Shown: in pieces, positions 6,214-12,561 of the stretch | Position numbering within the stretch: the stretch's first letter is position 1 | Layout of the letters: the number at the start of each line of letters is the position of its first letter | Assembly: GCA_030648135.1 (NCBI GenBank) | Contig: JAUSIF010000326.1 | Span: 1-12,561, forward strand | From: Xanthobacteraceae bacterium | GTDB lineage: Bacteria; Pseudomonadota; Alphaproteobacteria; Rhizobiales; Xanthobacteraceae | Direction: 5' to 3' | Length of the DNA: 12,561 nt | Notes under the pieces: model-generated | The model's input: the letters and a program-made list of their open reading frames with translations, nothing else | Told to the model about the DNA's origin: nothing | Databases searched by the model: none | Program-made: the position numbers and the translations under genes

Positions 6214-6971
6214 AGCGGGCGATGAAAAAATCCGCGCGCAAGCCGCGGAAAAAGCCGGCGACGCGGCGGCGCGAAAAAAAGATCGCCCGGCGCGGATTGA
6301 TGTTGGTGCTGTCCTCGCCGTCGGGCGCCGGCAAGACCACGCTTTCGCGGCACTTGATCGAGGACGATCCCCGCATCCGGCTGTCGATTTCGGTCACCAC
6401 GCGGCCGCGGCGTCCGAGCGAGGTCGACGGCGTGCATTACCAATTTCTCGACCGGCGCCGGTTCGAACAGATGCGCGCGGCCGGCGAATTGCTGGAATCG
6501 GCCGAGGTGCACGGCAATTACTACGGCACGCCGCGAGCGCCGGTGGAGGCGGCGCTCAAGGCCGGGCAGGACATGCTGTTCGACATCGACTGGCAGGGCA
6601 CGCGGCAGCTCTATCAAAAAGCCCACGCCGACGTGGTGAGCGTCTTCATCCTGCCGCCTTCGATCGCGGAATTGCGGGCGCGCCTGGCGCGGCGGGCGGA
6701 GGACGACGAACACAGCATCCGCGATCGGCTCAAAAACGCGATGGTCGAGATCGGCCACTGGAAAGAATACGATTACGTGCTGATCAACCAGGACCTCGAT
6801 CGCTGCTTATCGCAATTGAAGTCGATCCTCGCCGCCGCGCGGCTCGCGCGCGAACGAGATCGCGCCCTGCGCGGGCGGGAAAGGCGGACAATCGCGCTCG
6901 CCGGCGCGTTCAAGCGCGAACGGCAGCCGCGGCTAGGCGATTTGATCCGTAAGCTTCAGGCCGAACTCTGA
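6210..6971 (+). CDS. gmk: Guanylate kinase Gmk
   Basis: Phosphorylates GMP (and dGMP) to GDP with ATP, feeding GTP, dGTP and ppGpp pools. The core has the P-loop SSPSGAGKTT (35-44), the GMP-binding TTRPRRPSEVDGVHY, NYYGTP and FDIDWQGTRQL motifs, and the lid region RLARRAEDDEHSIRDRL. From the ATG at 6210 the product has 253 residues, about 30-40 more than usual, because of an unusual polybasic head: 16 of the first 29 residues are Lys or Arg. Alternative starts are the ATG at 6222 and, giving a normal-length protein, the ATG at 6300. I chose 6210 for its ATGA overlap with yicC; the true start is uncertain. The 3' end overlaps rsmA on the other strand by 16 bp. Confidence 0.95.
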   Translation: MKRAMKKSARKPRKKPATRRREKKIARRGLMLVLSSPSGAGKTTLSRHLIEDDPRIRLSISVTTRPRRPSEVDGVHYQFLDRRRFEQMRAAGELLESAEVHGNYYGTPRAPVEAALKAGQDMLFDIDWQGTRQLYQKAHADVVSVFILPPSIAELRARLARRAEDDEHSIRDRLKNAMVEIGHWKEYDYVLINQDLDRCLSQLKSILAAARLARERDRALRGRERRTIALAGAFKRERQPRLGDLIRKLQAEL

Positions 6972-7822
6972 TCGCGGCCCGCGAGCGCCGTGAACGCGTT
7001 CGCGAGCGCGACGAAACCCGCGACCGGAATTTCTTCGGCGCGCTGCGTCGGCTCGATGCCGGCGCGCGCGAGCAAGGCGGCCGCATCGCCGCCGAGCGAG
7101 CGCAGGCTCTGGCGCAGCATCTTGCGCCGCTGGCCGAAGGCCGCTTCGGTCACCCGCTCGAGCACGCGACGATCGCAGGCGAGGGGAGCGGCCTTGGGAA
7201 CGAGCCTGACCACCGAAGAGGTGACCTTCGGCGGCGGCACGAAGGCGCTTGGATTCACGTCGAACAAAATCTTCGTCTCGCAGCGCCATTGCGCGAGCAC
7301 GCCAAGACGGCCGTAAGTCTTCGAACCGGGCGCGGCCACGATGCGCTCGGCCACCTCGCGCTGGAACATGAGCACCAGGCAATCGTACCAGGGCGGCCAC
7401 GGCTCGAGGCCGAGCCAACGGACCAGCAACGCGGTCGAGATGTTGTAAGGCAGGTTGGCGACGATGCGGACGGGACCGGGGCCAAGCTGCGGCCGTGGAT
7501 CGATTTCCAGCGCGTCGCCCGCGAGCACGACGAGCCGGCCGGGATAATGCCCGGCGATCTCAGCGAGCGCCTCGATGCAGCGCGGATCGCGTTCGATGGC
7601 GACGACGCGGCGGGCGCCGAGGGCGAGCAACGCGCGCGTGAGCCCGCCCGGCCCCGGGCCGATTTCGACCACGGCTACGCCTTCGAGCGGGCCGGCGGCG
7701 CGGGCGATGCGGCCGGTGAGATTGAGATCCAGCAGAAAATTCTGGCCGAGCGATTTCTTGGCCGAAAGCCCATGCCGGCGGATCACCTCGCGCAAGGGCG
7801 GCAGATCGTCGAGCGCGCTCAT
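6956..7822 (-). CDS. rsmA: 16S rRNA dimethyladenosine transferase RsmA (KsgA)
   Basis: SAM-dependent methyltransferase that dimethylates two adjacent adenines (1518 and 1519 in E. coli numbering) in the 3'-terminal hairpin of 16S rRNA, a late checkpoint of 30S assembly. The 288-residue product has KKSLGQNFLLD (22-32), SAM motif I VEIGPGPGGLT (52-62), the acidic Glu77 after it, GDAL at 102-105, and the catalytic NLPYNIS at 123-129, followed by MFQREVAERI and the PPPKVTSSVV segment before the helical C-terminal domain. The frame is open upstream to 8209, inside pdxA, but homology starts at the ATG at 7822, which overlaps the pdxA stop as ATGA, suggesting coupled translation. Last gene of its unit; the end overlaps gmk. 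Confidence 0.97.
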   Translation of the reverse strand: MSALDDLPPLREVIRRHGLSAKKSLGQNFLLDLNLTGRIARAAGPLEGVAVVEIGPGPGGLTRALLALGARRVVAIERDPRCIEALAEIAGHYPGRLVVLAGDALEIDPRPQLGPGPVRIVANLPYNISTALLVRWLGLEPWPPWYDCLVLMFQREVAERIVAAPGSKTYGRLGVLAQWRCETKILFDVNPSAFVPPPKVTSSVVRLVPKAAPLACDRRVLERVTEAAFGQRRKMLRQSLRSLGGDAAALLARAGIEPTQRAEEIPVAGFVALANAFTALAGRDQSSA

Positions 7823-8853
7823 CGGGCGGGGGCAATCGCCTCGGCATCGGCGAGCCGGCGGGCGAGCTTCATCGCCGCCAACAGGCTCGATGGATCGGCG
7901 CGGCCGGTTCCGGCCAGATCGAGGGCGGTGCCGTGGTCGGGCGAGGTGCGCACGAACGGCAGGCCCAGAGTGACGTTCACGGCGCGCTCGAAGGCGAGCG
8001 TTTTCACCGGCCCGAGCACCTGATCGTGATACATGCCGAGCGCCACGTCGTAGCGCGAGCGCGCCTCGCGATGAAAAAGCGAGTCGGCGGCATAGGGCCC
8101 GCTCGCCGCGATCCCTTCCGCTTGCAGGCGCTCGACCGCGGGACGGACTACGTCTTCGTCCTCGCGCCCGATCGTTCCCTGTTCGCCGGCATGCGGATTG
8201 AGCCCGCACAGCGCGAGCCTTGGGTTGGCGATGCCGAAGCGGCGTTTGAGGTCGTGCGCGACGATGCGCCCGGTCTCCACGATGAGATCGGCGGTAAGCA
8301 GCCGGGGCACCTCCGATAGCGGCACATGGATCGTGACCGGCACGACGGCGAGTTCATCGCTATAGATCAGCATGACCGGCCGGGGCGGGCTCGCGCCGGG
8401 CGCGGCGGCAAGCTGCGCGAGATATTCGGTGTGGCCGGGAAAGGCGAAGCCGGCCCGCTGCATCACCGCCTTGGCGATCGGATTGGTGACGAGGGCCGCG
8501 GCCTTGCCCGCCTGCACCAGCGCGACCGCCCGGTCGATGGCGGCGCGGGCGCAAGCGGCGCTCGTGGCATCGGGTTTGCCCGGCGCGGCCGTCGCCGCCT
8601 GATCGAGCGGCAGCACCGGCAGCGCGGTCGCGAAACGGCCGCCGGCATCCTCCGCGTCGCTTTCGGCGATCGGCACATCGAGCTTCAGAAGTCGGGCCCG
8701 CGCCTTGAGCAAGGTCGGGTCGCCGATGAGCAGGAACGGCGGAACGCCGAGCCGCTCGCGCCGTGTCCACAATAGGAGCGCGAGATCGGGTCCGATGCCC
8801 GCCGGCTCGCCGAGGGTCAACGCGAGCGGGCGCATCGCAGCCACTCGATTCAC
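7819..8853 (-). CDS. pdxA: 4-hydroxythreonine-4-phosphate dehydrogenase PdxA
   Basis: NAD-dependent, divalent-metal enzyme of the DXP-dependent pyridoxal phosphate pathway; it oxidises 4-phosphohydroxy-L-threonine, and the decarboxylated product is joined to DXP by PdxJ. The 344-residue product carries LGEPAGIGPDL (14-24), TNPIAK (123-128), FPGHTEYLA (138-146) and the metal-binding histidines His176, His221 (GLNPHAGE) and His276 (MYHDQVLGP), then TSPDHGTA (303-310). The start is given as the GTG at 8853, which overlaps the surA stop as GTGA. The ATG at 8835 (residue 7), with GAGTGG upstream, fits the family's spacing to GEPAGIG equally well or better. pdxA between surA and rsmA is a conserved proteobacterial arrangement. 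Confidence 0.96.
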   Translation of the reverse strand: MNRVAAMRPLALTLGEPAGIGPDLALLLWTRRERLGVPPFLLIGDPTLLKARARLLKLDVPIAESDAEDAGGRFATALPVLPLDQAATAAPGKPDATSAACARAAIDRAVALVQAGKAAALVTNPIAKAVMQRAGFAFPGHTEYLAQLAAAPGASPPRPVMLIYSDELAVVPVTIHVPLSEVPRLLTADLIVETGRIVAHDLKRRFGIANPRLALCGLNPHAGEQGTIGREDEDVVRPAVERLQAEGIAASGPYAADSLFHREARSRYDVALGMYHDQVLGPVKTLAFERAVNVTLGLPFVRTSPDHGTALDLAGTGRADPSSLLAAMKLARRLADAEAIAPAR

Positions 8854-9800
8854 CGGTACTCGATGATCGCTTGACGCCGAAATTGCTCGAGCAGTTGCTT
8901 CTCCTCCAACGCCACGCGCTGGGACAGGAGTTGCTCCTTCACCTCGCGCAGCGAGGTCACATCGGCGGTGGTTTCCTTGCGGTCGCAGACGGCGACAACT
9001 TCGATTCCGGCGATGGTCGGCTCGGGCGGTGTGAGACGGCCATCGCTGGTCTGCTCGAGCAGTGTCTGAAACTTCGCCGGCAGGTCGGTGGAGATCCGAA
9101 TGACCGAGTCCTTGATCACGACATCGTGGTATTCGCGGGCAAATTTAATGCCTTCGTCGCAGCTGGTAAATCGTGCCCGCAGCGCTTCCGCCTCACGCAC
9201 GCGGGCGTTGCGTAGCGCCGCGGGTGAGCCGCGCGGCACGACGAAGATGATCTGGCGCATCGTATATTGCATCGCCTTGCCGGTCTGACGCTGTCCGCGG
9301 GCGGTGAGCGCGGCGACGATATCGGCATCGCGCACGTAGAACGCGCCCGGAGTAGTCTGCTGGAGAGCCTGTCGCCAAGCCAGATCGGTCTTTAATTTGG
9401 CCTTGAATATACTCACGTCGATACCCGACTGTTTGAGTGCCCCGCTGAAGTCGGTAGCGAGGCGGCCGGATTGTCCGGCAACGGCGGCGAAAGCACGTTC
9501 GACCTCGATGTCGGTGACGGTGATTTTTAGATTCTTGGCTTGCTGCAGCTTGATCTTCTCGTTGACGAGTTCCTCGGTCGCTTCCTGCTTGCTCAGCTGA
9601 CGGCGAGCAATCAACTGCATGAGACGAATACGCTGTTCGACGTCGAGCGCGGTAATCGGCTCGCCGTTTACCAGCGCGACGACGTACTGCGCCGCAGCAG
9701 GCCGGACGACCATCGCCGCTCCGGTAGCGCCGATCAGGAAGATTAGGGCCGGGATTGCGAAGGCTCGGGCAGCGAGCGCGATCGGTCGAACGACTTGCAT
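8850..9800 (-). CDS. surA: SurA-like periplasmic chaperone / peptidyl-prolyl isomerase
   Basis: Predicted periplasmic chaperone that escorts outer-membrane proteins, LptD among them, to the Bam machinery. From the ATG at 9800 the product has 316 residues with a Sec signal peptide: Arg5 and Arg12, a hydrophobic core around 13-32, and a probable cleavage after the AAA at 35-37. The SurA N-terminal chaperone domain follows (VVALVNGEPITALDVEQRIR). A single degenerate parvulin-like region starts at about MRQIIFVVP, against two parvulin domains in E. coli SurA (428 residues). Cys214 and Cys272 could form a disulfide. A longer frame from TTG at 9848 is possible but would put 16 charged residues before the signal. 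The identification rests on N-domain resemblance and on the lptD-surA-pdxA order. Confidence 0.88.
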   Translation of the reverse strand: MQVVRPIALAARAFAIPALIFLIGATGAAMVVRPAAAQYVVALVNGEPITALDVEQRIRLMQLIARRQLSKQEATEELVNEKIKLQQAKNLKITVTDIEVERAFAAVAGQSGRLATDFSGALKQSGIDVSIFKAKLKTDLAWRQALQQTTPGAFYVRDADIVAALTARGQRQTGKAMQYTMRQIIFVVPRGSPAALRNARVREAEALRARFTSCDEGIKFAREYHDVVIKDSVIRISTDLPAKFQTLLEQTSDGRLTPPEPTIAGIEVVAVCDRKETTADVTSLREVKEQLLSQRVALEEKQLLEQFRRQAIIEYR

Positions 9801-9818
9801 GGACTGCTCGTCAACTTC

Positions 9819-9843
9819 CGGCCGGCAAGCAATCCGCCGGCCG
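9819..9843 (-). other. GC-rich hairpin between lptD and surA
   Basis: CGGCCGGC (9819-9826) and GCCGGCCG (9836-9843) form a perfect 8-bp all-G/C stem with a 9-base loop, ending 18 bases before the surA ATG in the 104-bp spacer after lptD. On the minus strand no T-run follows, so it is unlikely to be a terminator. It may act in mRNA processing or on surA translation. Confidence 0.5.
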
Positions 9844-9904
9844 AGCAATATCCCGTTCTTTTGGACGCGCCCTATGGCGATAATTGGACAAGGGCTCGGT
9901 CATT

Positions 9905-12478
9905 TCATTGGCCCGTTGTCTGACCGACGCTAGTGCTGAAGCCGGTGCCTCCGAGTGTCCGCAGATTCAAGCGCAGCATGAGCTTGTGGACCGGGTGCGG
10001 GTCGACGATATTCGTGTAATCGGCGACGTAGATGAACGAGGCCGCGAAGCACTCGTCGATGTAGCTGAGGCCGATCGTGCCGAGATCGACCCTTCCGCGA
10101 TCGAGATCGTAGCGAATGCCACCGGAGATGCTCCAGTTGTCGTGGAACTTGTACGCCGCCATCTGGTAAATGCCCTCGCGCCGCTCGAGATAGCCGATCA
10201 GCGGCTGCGCATCATAGCGCGCATAGATGGTCGAGAGCGAGAGACGGTCCCAAGTGGAGCGGGTTTCGAGCTCGAAGCGATGGATATCGAGATTGTCCTT
10301 GTCGAAGCGGAAGCGGCTGGTGAACGAGAGATTGCCGGTCGGCTGGAAATAAATGCGTGCGACATAGTCGGAAACGTCTTGTTCGAGGCCGGATTGCAGT
10401 CCGAGGCCGGTTTGCTGTCCGGTGACGGGGTCAATTGTGCCACTATAGGCAAACGAGTTGCGTCCGAACAGATTGTAGGATTGACCGAACAGCATGTTGA
10501 TCATGCCGAAGCGGTTGATGTTGGCGGTGTATTGAACGCCGACATTGGCCCTGGTTCCGCCCTCGACCCGGTCGTAGCCGGAATACTTGTCGATCGCGAA
10601 CAGCGTGGTGTCGTCGAAGATCAGGCTCTGGGCGTCCTCGTTCGGGAAGCGGCCGATGTTGGTCTCGTTCGGGCGGACGATCATCTGCGCGATCGGCTCG
10701 AAGATCTGCGTGCCCCAGGAATGGACCGAGATGAACGGCCAGCGCGTCTCCACACCCACCGTCGGCATGGCGCGCACCAGCGTCTCGCGGTTGGGGTCGA
10801 TGAAACTTCCGGAGCCGGCGGTCGTGCTGTTGAAATCATTGTTCGCGTCCCGCGAAGCGATATCGCTGCGCATCGCCATGAACGGCGTGAACATCTGGCC
10901 CCAGCCATTGATGAGGGTTCGCCTCCAATTGAATTCGGCGGTGGCCCGGGTGTAATCGCCGGGCATGCCGCGCATCACGCAGTTGCTCGGATTGGTCGCC
11001 AACAGGATGGCGCGGGCATCACACGAATTGTAGCCGGTACCTGTTATAGCAGCGGCCGTGGAATTGATCGGATTGTATTCGGCTTGCCGGCGCGACAGGC
11101 TGGTGAAATTCATCCGGTAGCCGAATTCACCCCCGAGCACCGGATCCTTGATCACGTTGGAATAATCCAGCACCGGGTGGATGATCGGCAATTGACGTTG
11201 TACGTCGAGCTCCGAAAAACCGAGGAAGCTCATCCCGCGCACGTCGAAATAGCTGCGGTCGCCCTGGCCGGTGAGATAGAGTTGGTTGGTCTTTTCGGAA
11301 GCCGTGTGCTGCTGCACCGTGTAGTCTCTAGGGAAGGTGCGGTCGGTGAGGAGCATTCCATCCCACCCCCAGGACCATTTATTGGTGATGTTGAATTGTC
11401 CGCTACTCTCTAGCGAGCCGCGGAAGTTGCGGTAGCCGGGCTCGAATTGCGACAAGCCGGGCGGCGGCGTGCCGGAGCGGATAAAGGCATCCTTGTCCTG
11501 TTGGAAGATGCCGGCGGCGCGGATGGTATAGGAGCCATTGAGCAGCCGGTGCCGCCACTCGGCCTTGACCAGTGGGCCGATCTGACGGGTCATCGGAGCG
11601 ACGGAGAAGGTGGTGTCGTAGTTCGGCGCCATGGCCCAGAAATAGGGAATCTCGACGCCGGCGCCGATTTTGCTCGTGGAGAAGAAGTGCGGAGCCAGAA
11701 AGCCCGACTTGCGTTTTACCGTCGGATCGGGATGCGAGAAATAGGGAAACCAGGCGATCGGCTGGCCGAAGAACTCGAGCGACGCATTTTCGTAATGGAT
11801 GACCTTCTCGCCTTCATTGTGGATGACCCGGGTCGCCTTGACTTGCCAGAGCGGCGGTTTCTTGGGGTCGTCCTTGCACGGCTCGCAGGCGGTATAGACG
11901 CCGCTTTGGTACACCATGAGATTGCCTTCGCTCCGATCGGCGCGGGCGGCGGCGAAGCGGGTCTTATCCGTTGTCTCCAGCAGCATGGAGTTGATGAACC
12001 CGTCCCGGAAGTCCCGGTCGAGGTCGAGTGAATCGCCATAGATGATCTCGCCTTCCTTGGTCTTGTAGATGACGTTGCCCTGGGCAAAGAGCCGGTCGGT
12101 TTTGCGGTCGAAGGTGACTTTGTCGGCCTCGAGGATGGCGCCGTTGTAATAGATCTGAACCTGACCGACGGCTGAAACCCTGTCGTATTGGTTGTCGTAG
12201 ACGAGCTCGTTCGCCTGCACGAGCATCTTCGCATTGGGGTCGGCGTTCTGCTTGGCGTGCACCGCTTCGCTCAGAGTCGCCGGCTTTTTCGATTTTGGCT
12301 TTTTCTGCCCCGGCAGTTGCACTGCCGGCGTGGAGGTTTGCGACTCTTGCGCCGGGGCGAGCGAAAAACCGGCGTCAAAGATGAACGCACTCAGGACGAG
12401 CGCCATCACGCGCCATATGACGCAACTGGGCCTTCGCAACGGCCCGTACTGGGCCTGGACGGCCATACGCGAAACCAT
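9905..12478 (-). CDS. lptD: LPS assembly protein LptD (OstA/Imp)
   Basis: Outer-membrane beta-barrel that, with the lipoprotein LptE, inserts lipopolysaccharide into the outer leaflet. The 857-residue product (E. coli LptD: 784) has a signal peptide over about 1-44 (hydrophobic run from VIWRVMALVL, cleavage near PAQ), a Lys/Pro linker, the LptA-like N-terminal domain (about 85-190: QANELVYDNQYDRVSAVG, ADKVTFDRKTDRLFAQG), and then the barrel with many aromatic, alternating strands. Four cysteines lie outside the signal region: Cys198 and Cys201 (TACEPCKDD) and Cys486 and Cys500. The chain ends in TTGQ rather than the usual terminal aromatic. The ATG at 12478 follows AGAGGA by 7 bases and directly abuts the lptG stop. 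It heads the lptD-surA-pdxA-rsmA stretch. Confidence 0.97.
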   Translation of the reverse strand: MVSRMAVQAQYGPLRRPSCVIWRVMALVLSAFIFDAGFSLAPAQESQTSTPAVQLPGQKKPKSKKPATLSEAVHAKQNADPNAKMLVQANELVYDNQYDRVSAVGQVQIYYNGAILEADKVTFDRKTDRLFAQGNVIYKTKEGEIIYGDSLDLDRDFRDGFINSMLLETTDKTRFAAARADRSEGNLMVYQSGVYTACEPCKDDPKKPPLWQVKATRVIHNEGEKVIHYENASLEFFGQPIAWFPYFSHPDPTVKRKSGFLAPHFFSTSKIGAGVEIPYFWAMAPNYDTTFSVAPMTRQIGPLVKAEWRHRLLNGSYTIRAAGIFQQDKDAFIRSGTPPPGLSQFEPGYRNFRGSLESSGQFNITNKWSWGWDGMLLTDRTFPRDYTVQQHTASEKTNQLYLTGQGDRSYFDVRGMSFLGFSELDVQRQLPIIHPVLDYSNVIKDPVLGGEFGYRMNFTSLSRRQAEYNPINSTAAAITGTGYNSCDARAILLATNPSNCVMRGMPGDYTRATAEFNWRRTLINGWGQMFTPFMAMRSDIASRDANNDFNSTTAGSGSFIDPNRETLVRAMPTVGVETRWPFISVHSWGTQIFEPIAQMIVRPNETNIGRFPNEDAQSLIFDDTTLFAIDKYSGYDRVEGGTRANVGVQYTANINRFGMINMLFGQSYNLFGRNSFAYSGTIDPVTGQQTGLGLQSGLEQDVSDYVARIYFQPTGNLSFTSRFRFDKDNLDIHRFELETRSTWDRLSLSTIYARYDAQPLIGYLERREGIYQMAAYKFHDNWSISGGIRYDLDRGRVDLGTIGLSYIDECFAASFIYVADYTNIVDPHPVHKLMLRLNLRTLGGTGFSTSVGQTTGQ

Positions 12479-12561
12479 TCACCCGTCCTCTTGGTGCAAC
12501 AGTACCAAGCAACCCATTAACGCCCCGAAGACAGCAGGAGTCCACGCGGCGACAGCAGGGT
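12479..12561 (-). CDS. lptG: LptG, C-terminal end (partial, cut by window edge)
   Basis: The minus frame ending in the TGA at 12481-12479 encodes 26 residues before the window edge: a hydrophobic stretch from PAVAAW through FGALMGCLVLL and a final HQEDG. This is the last membrane helix and the C-terminus typical of LptG permeases from alphaproteobacteria. LptG with LptF and LptB forms the inner-membrane ABC transporter that extracts LPS and passes it to the LptC-LptA bridge and LptD. The stop codon directly abuts the lptD ATG with no spacer. The piece is short, so the call rests on the end motif, the helix and the context lptG-lptD, which is common in alphaproteobacteria. Confidence 0.8.
   Translation of the reverse strand, partial: PAVAAWTPAVFGALMGCLVLLHQEDG
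12486..12491 (-). promoter_or_regulatory. Ribosome binding site of lptD inside the end of lptG
   Basis: AGAGGA ends 7 bases before the lptD ATG and lies within the last sense codons of lptG (Gln-Glu-Asp). It fixes the lptD start at 12478 and suggests that ribosomes finishing lptG help initiate lptD. Confidence 0.65.

Noticed and set aside
7289..8023. Plus-strand 244-codon open frame over rsmA and pdxA
   Set aside because: It spans the junction of two well-supported minus-strand genes and its product shows only shadow-type composition.
7823..8209. Extension of RsmA upstream into pdxA
   Set aside because: The additional 129 residues are Arg/Ala-rich and unlike RsmA; the ATG at 7822 with the ATGA overlap matches the family start.
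9801..9848. Longer SurA start at TTG 9848
   Set aside because: It would place a charged 16-residue head before the signal peptide and translate through the 9819-9843 hairpin; the ATG at 9800 gives a standard signal sequence.
9884..11413. Long plus-strand open frame (509 codons) opposite lptD
   Set aside because: It is antisense to a clear LptD, and its Val/Glu/Asp/Arg-rich product has no recognisable domain; long antisense frames are expected at this GC content.

Overview
The window reads as a piece of core chromosome from a high-GC alphaproteobacterium, most likely of the order Hyphomicrobiales (Bradyrhizobium, Xanthobacteraceae or Rhodoplanes-like relatives). The basis is the gene order fabD-fabG-acpP-fabF-mltG-yicC-gmk meeting rsmA-pdxA-surA-lptD-lptG tail to tail, the protein signatures, and a pair of palindromic intergenic repeats of a type I associate with the Bradyrhizobium/Rhodopseudomonas group. 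I see no mobile element, CRISPR array, tRNA, rRNA or phage gene, and nothing that looks like an undescribed system. The points of interest are small-scale ones, in intergenic DNA and protein termini.

Plus strand, 1-6971: fabD (malonyl-CoA:ACP transacylase), fabG (3-oxoacyl-ACP reductase), acpP (acyl carrier protein) and fabF (3-oxoacyl-ACP synthase II) form a fatty-acid elongation cluster. They are followed by mltG (murein transglycosylase that ends glycan strands), yicC (YicC/YloC endoribonuclease family) and gmk (guanylate kinase). fabD and fabG are close together (26 bp). acpP is set apart by 237 bp upstream, which contain a 16-bp-period tandem repeat, and by 182 bp downstream, which contain a hairpin over its stop codon and an inverted pair of ~52-bp palindromic repeats. 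This layout would let acpP be expressed at a different level from its neighbours. yicC and gmk overlap by ATGA.

Minus strand, 12561-6956, in transcription order: the last 26 codons of lptG (LPS-export permease; its remainder lies outside the window), lptD (outer-membrane LPS translocon), surA-like periplasmic chaperone, pdxA (vitamin B6 synthesis) and rsmA (16S rRNA dimethyladenosine transferase). The lptG stop abuts the lptD start; surA/pdxA and pdxA/rsmA overlap by 4 bp (GTGA and ATGA). This is the conserved proteobacterial lptD-surA-pdxA-rsmA order.

The two transcription units converge, and the ends of gmk and rsmA overlap by 16 bp with no recognisable terminator between them. Functionally, the plus unit makes acyl chains for phospholipid and lipid A and trims peptidoglycan, while the minus unit exports LPS and helps fold outer-membrane proteins, so most of the window serves envelope growth. 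The longest stretch without a gene is the 237 bp upstream of acpP. Several long additional open frames (for example antisense to lptD, or upstream of gmk through yicC) are shadows caused by GC-rich codon use.
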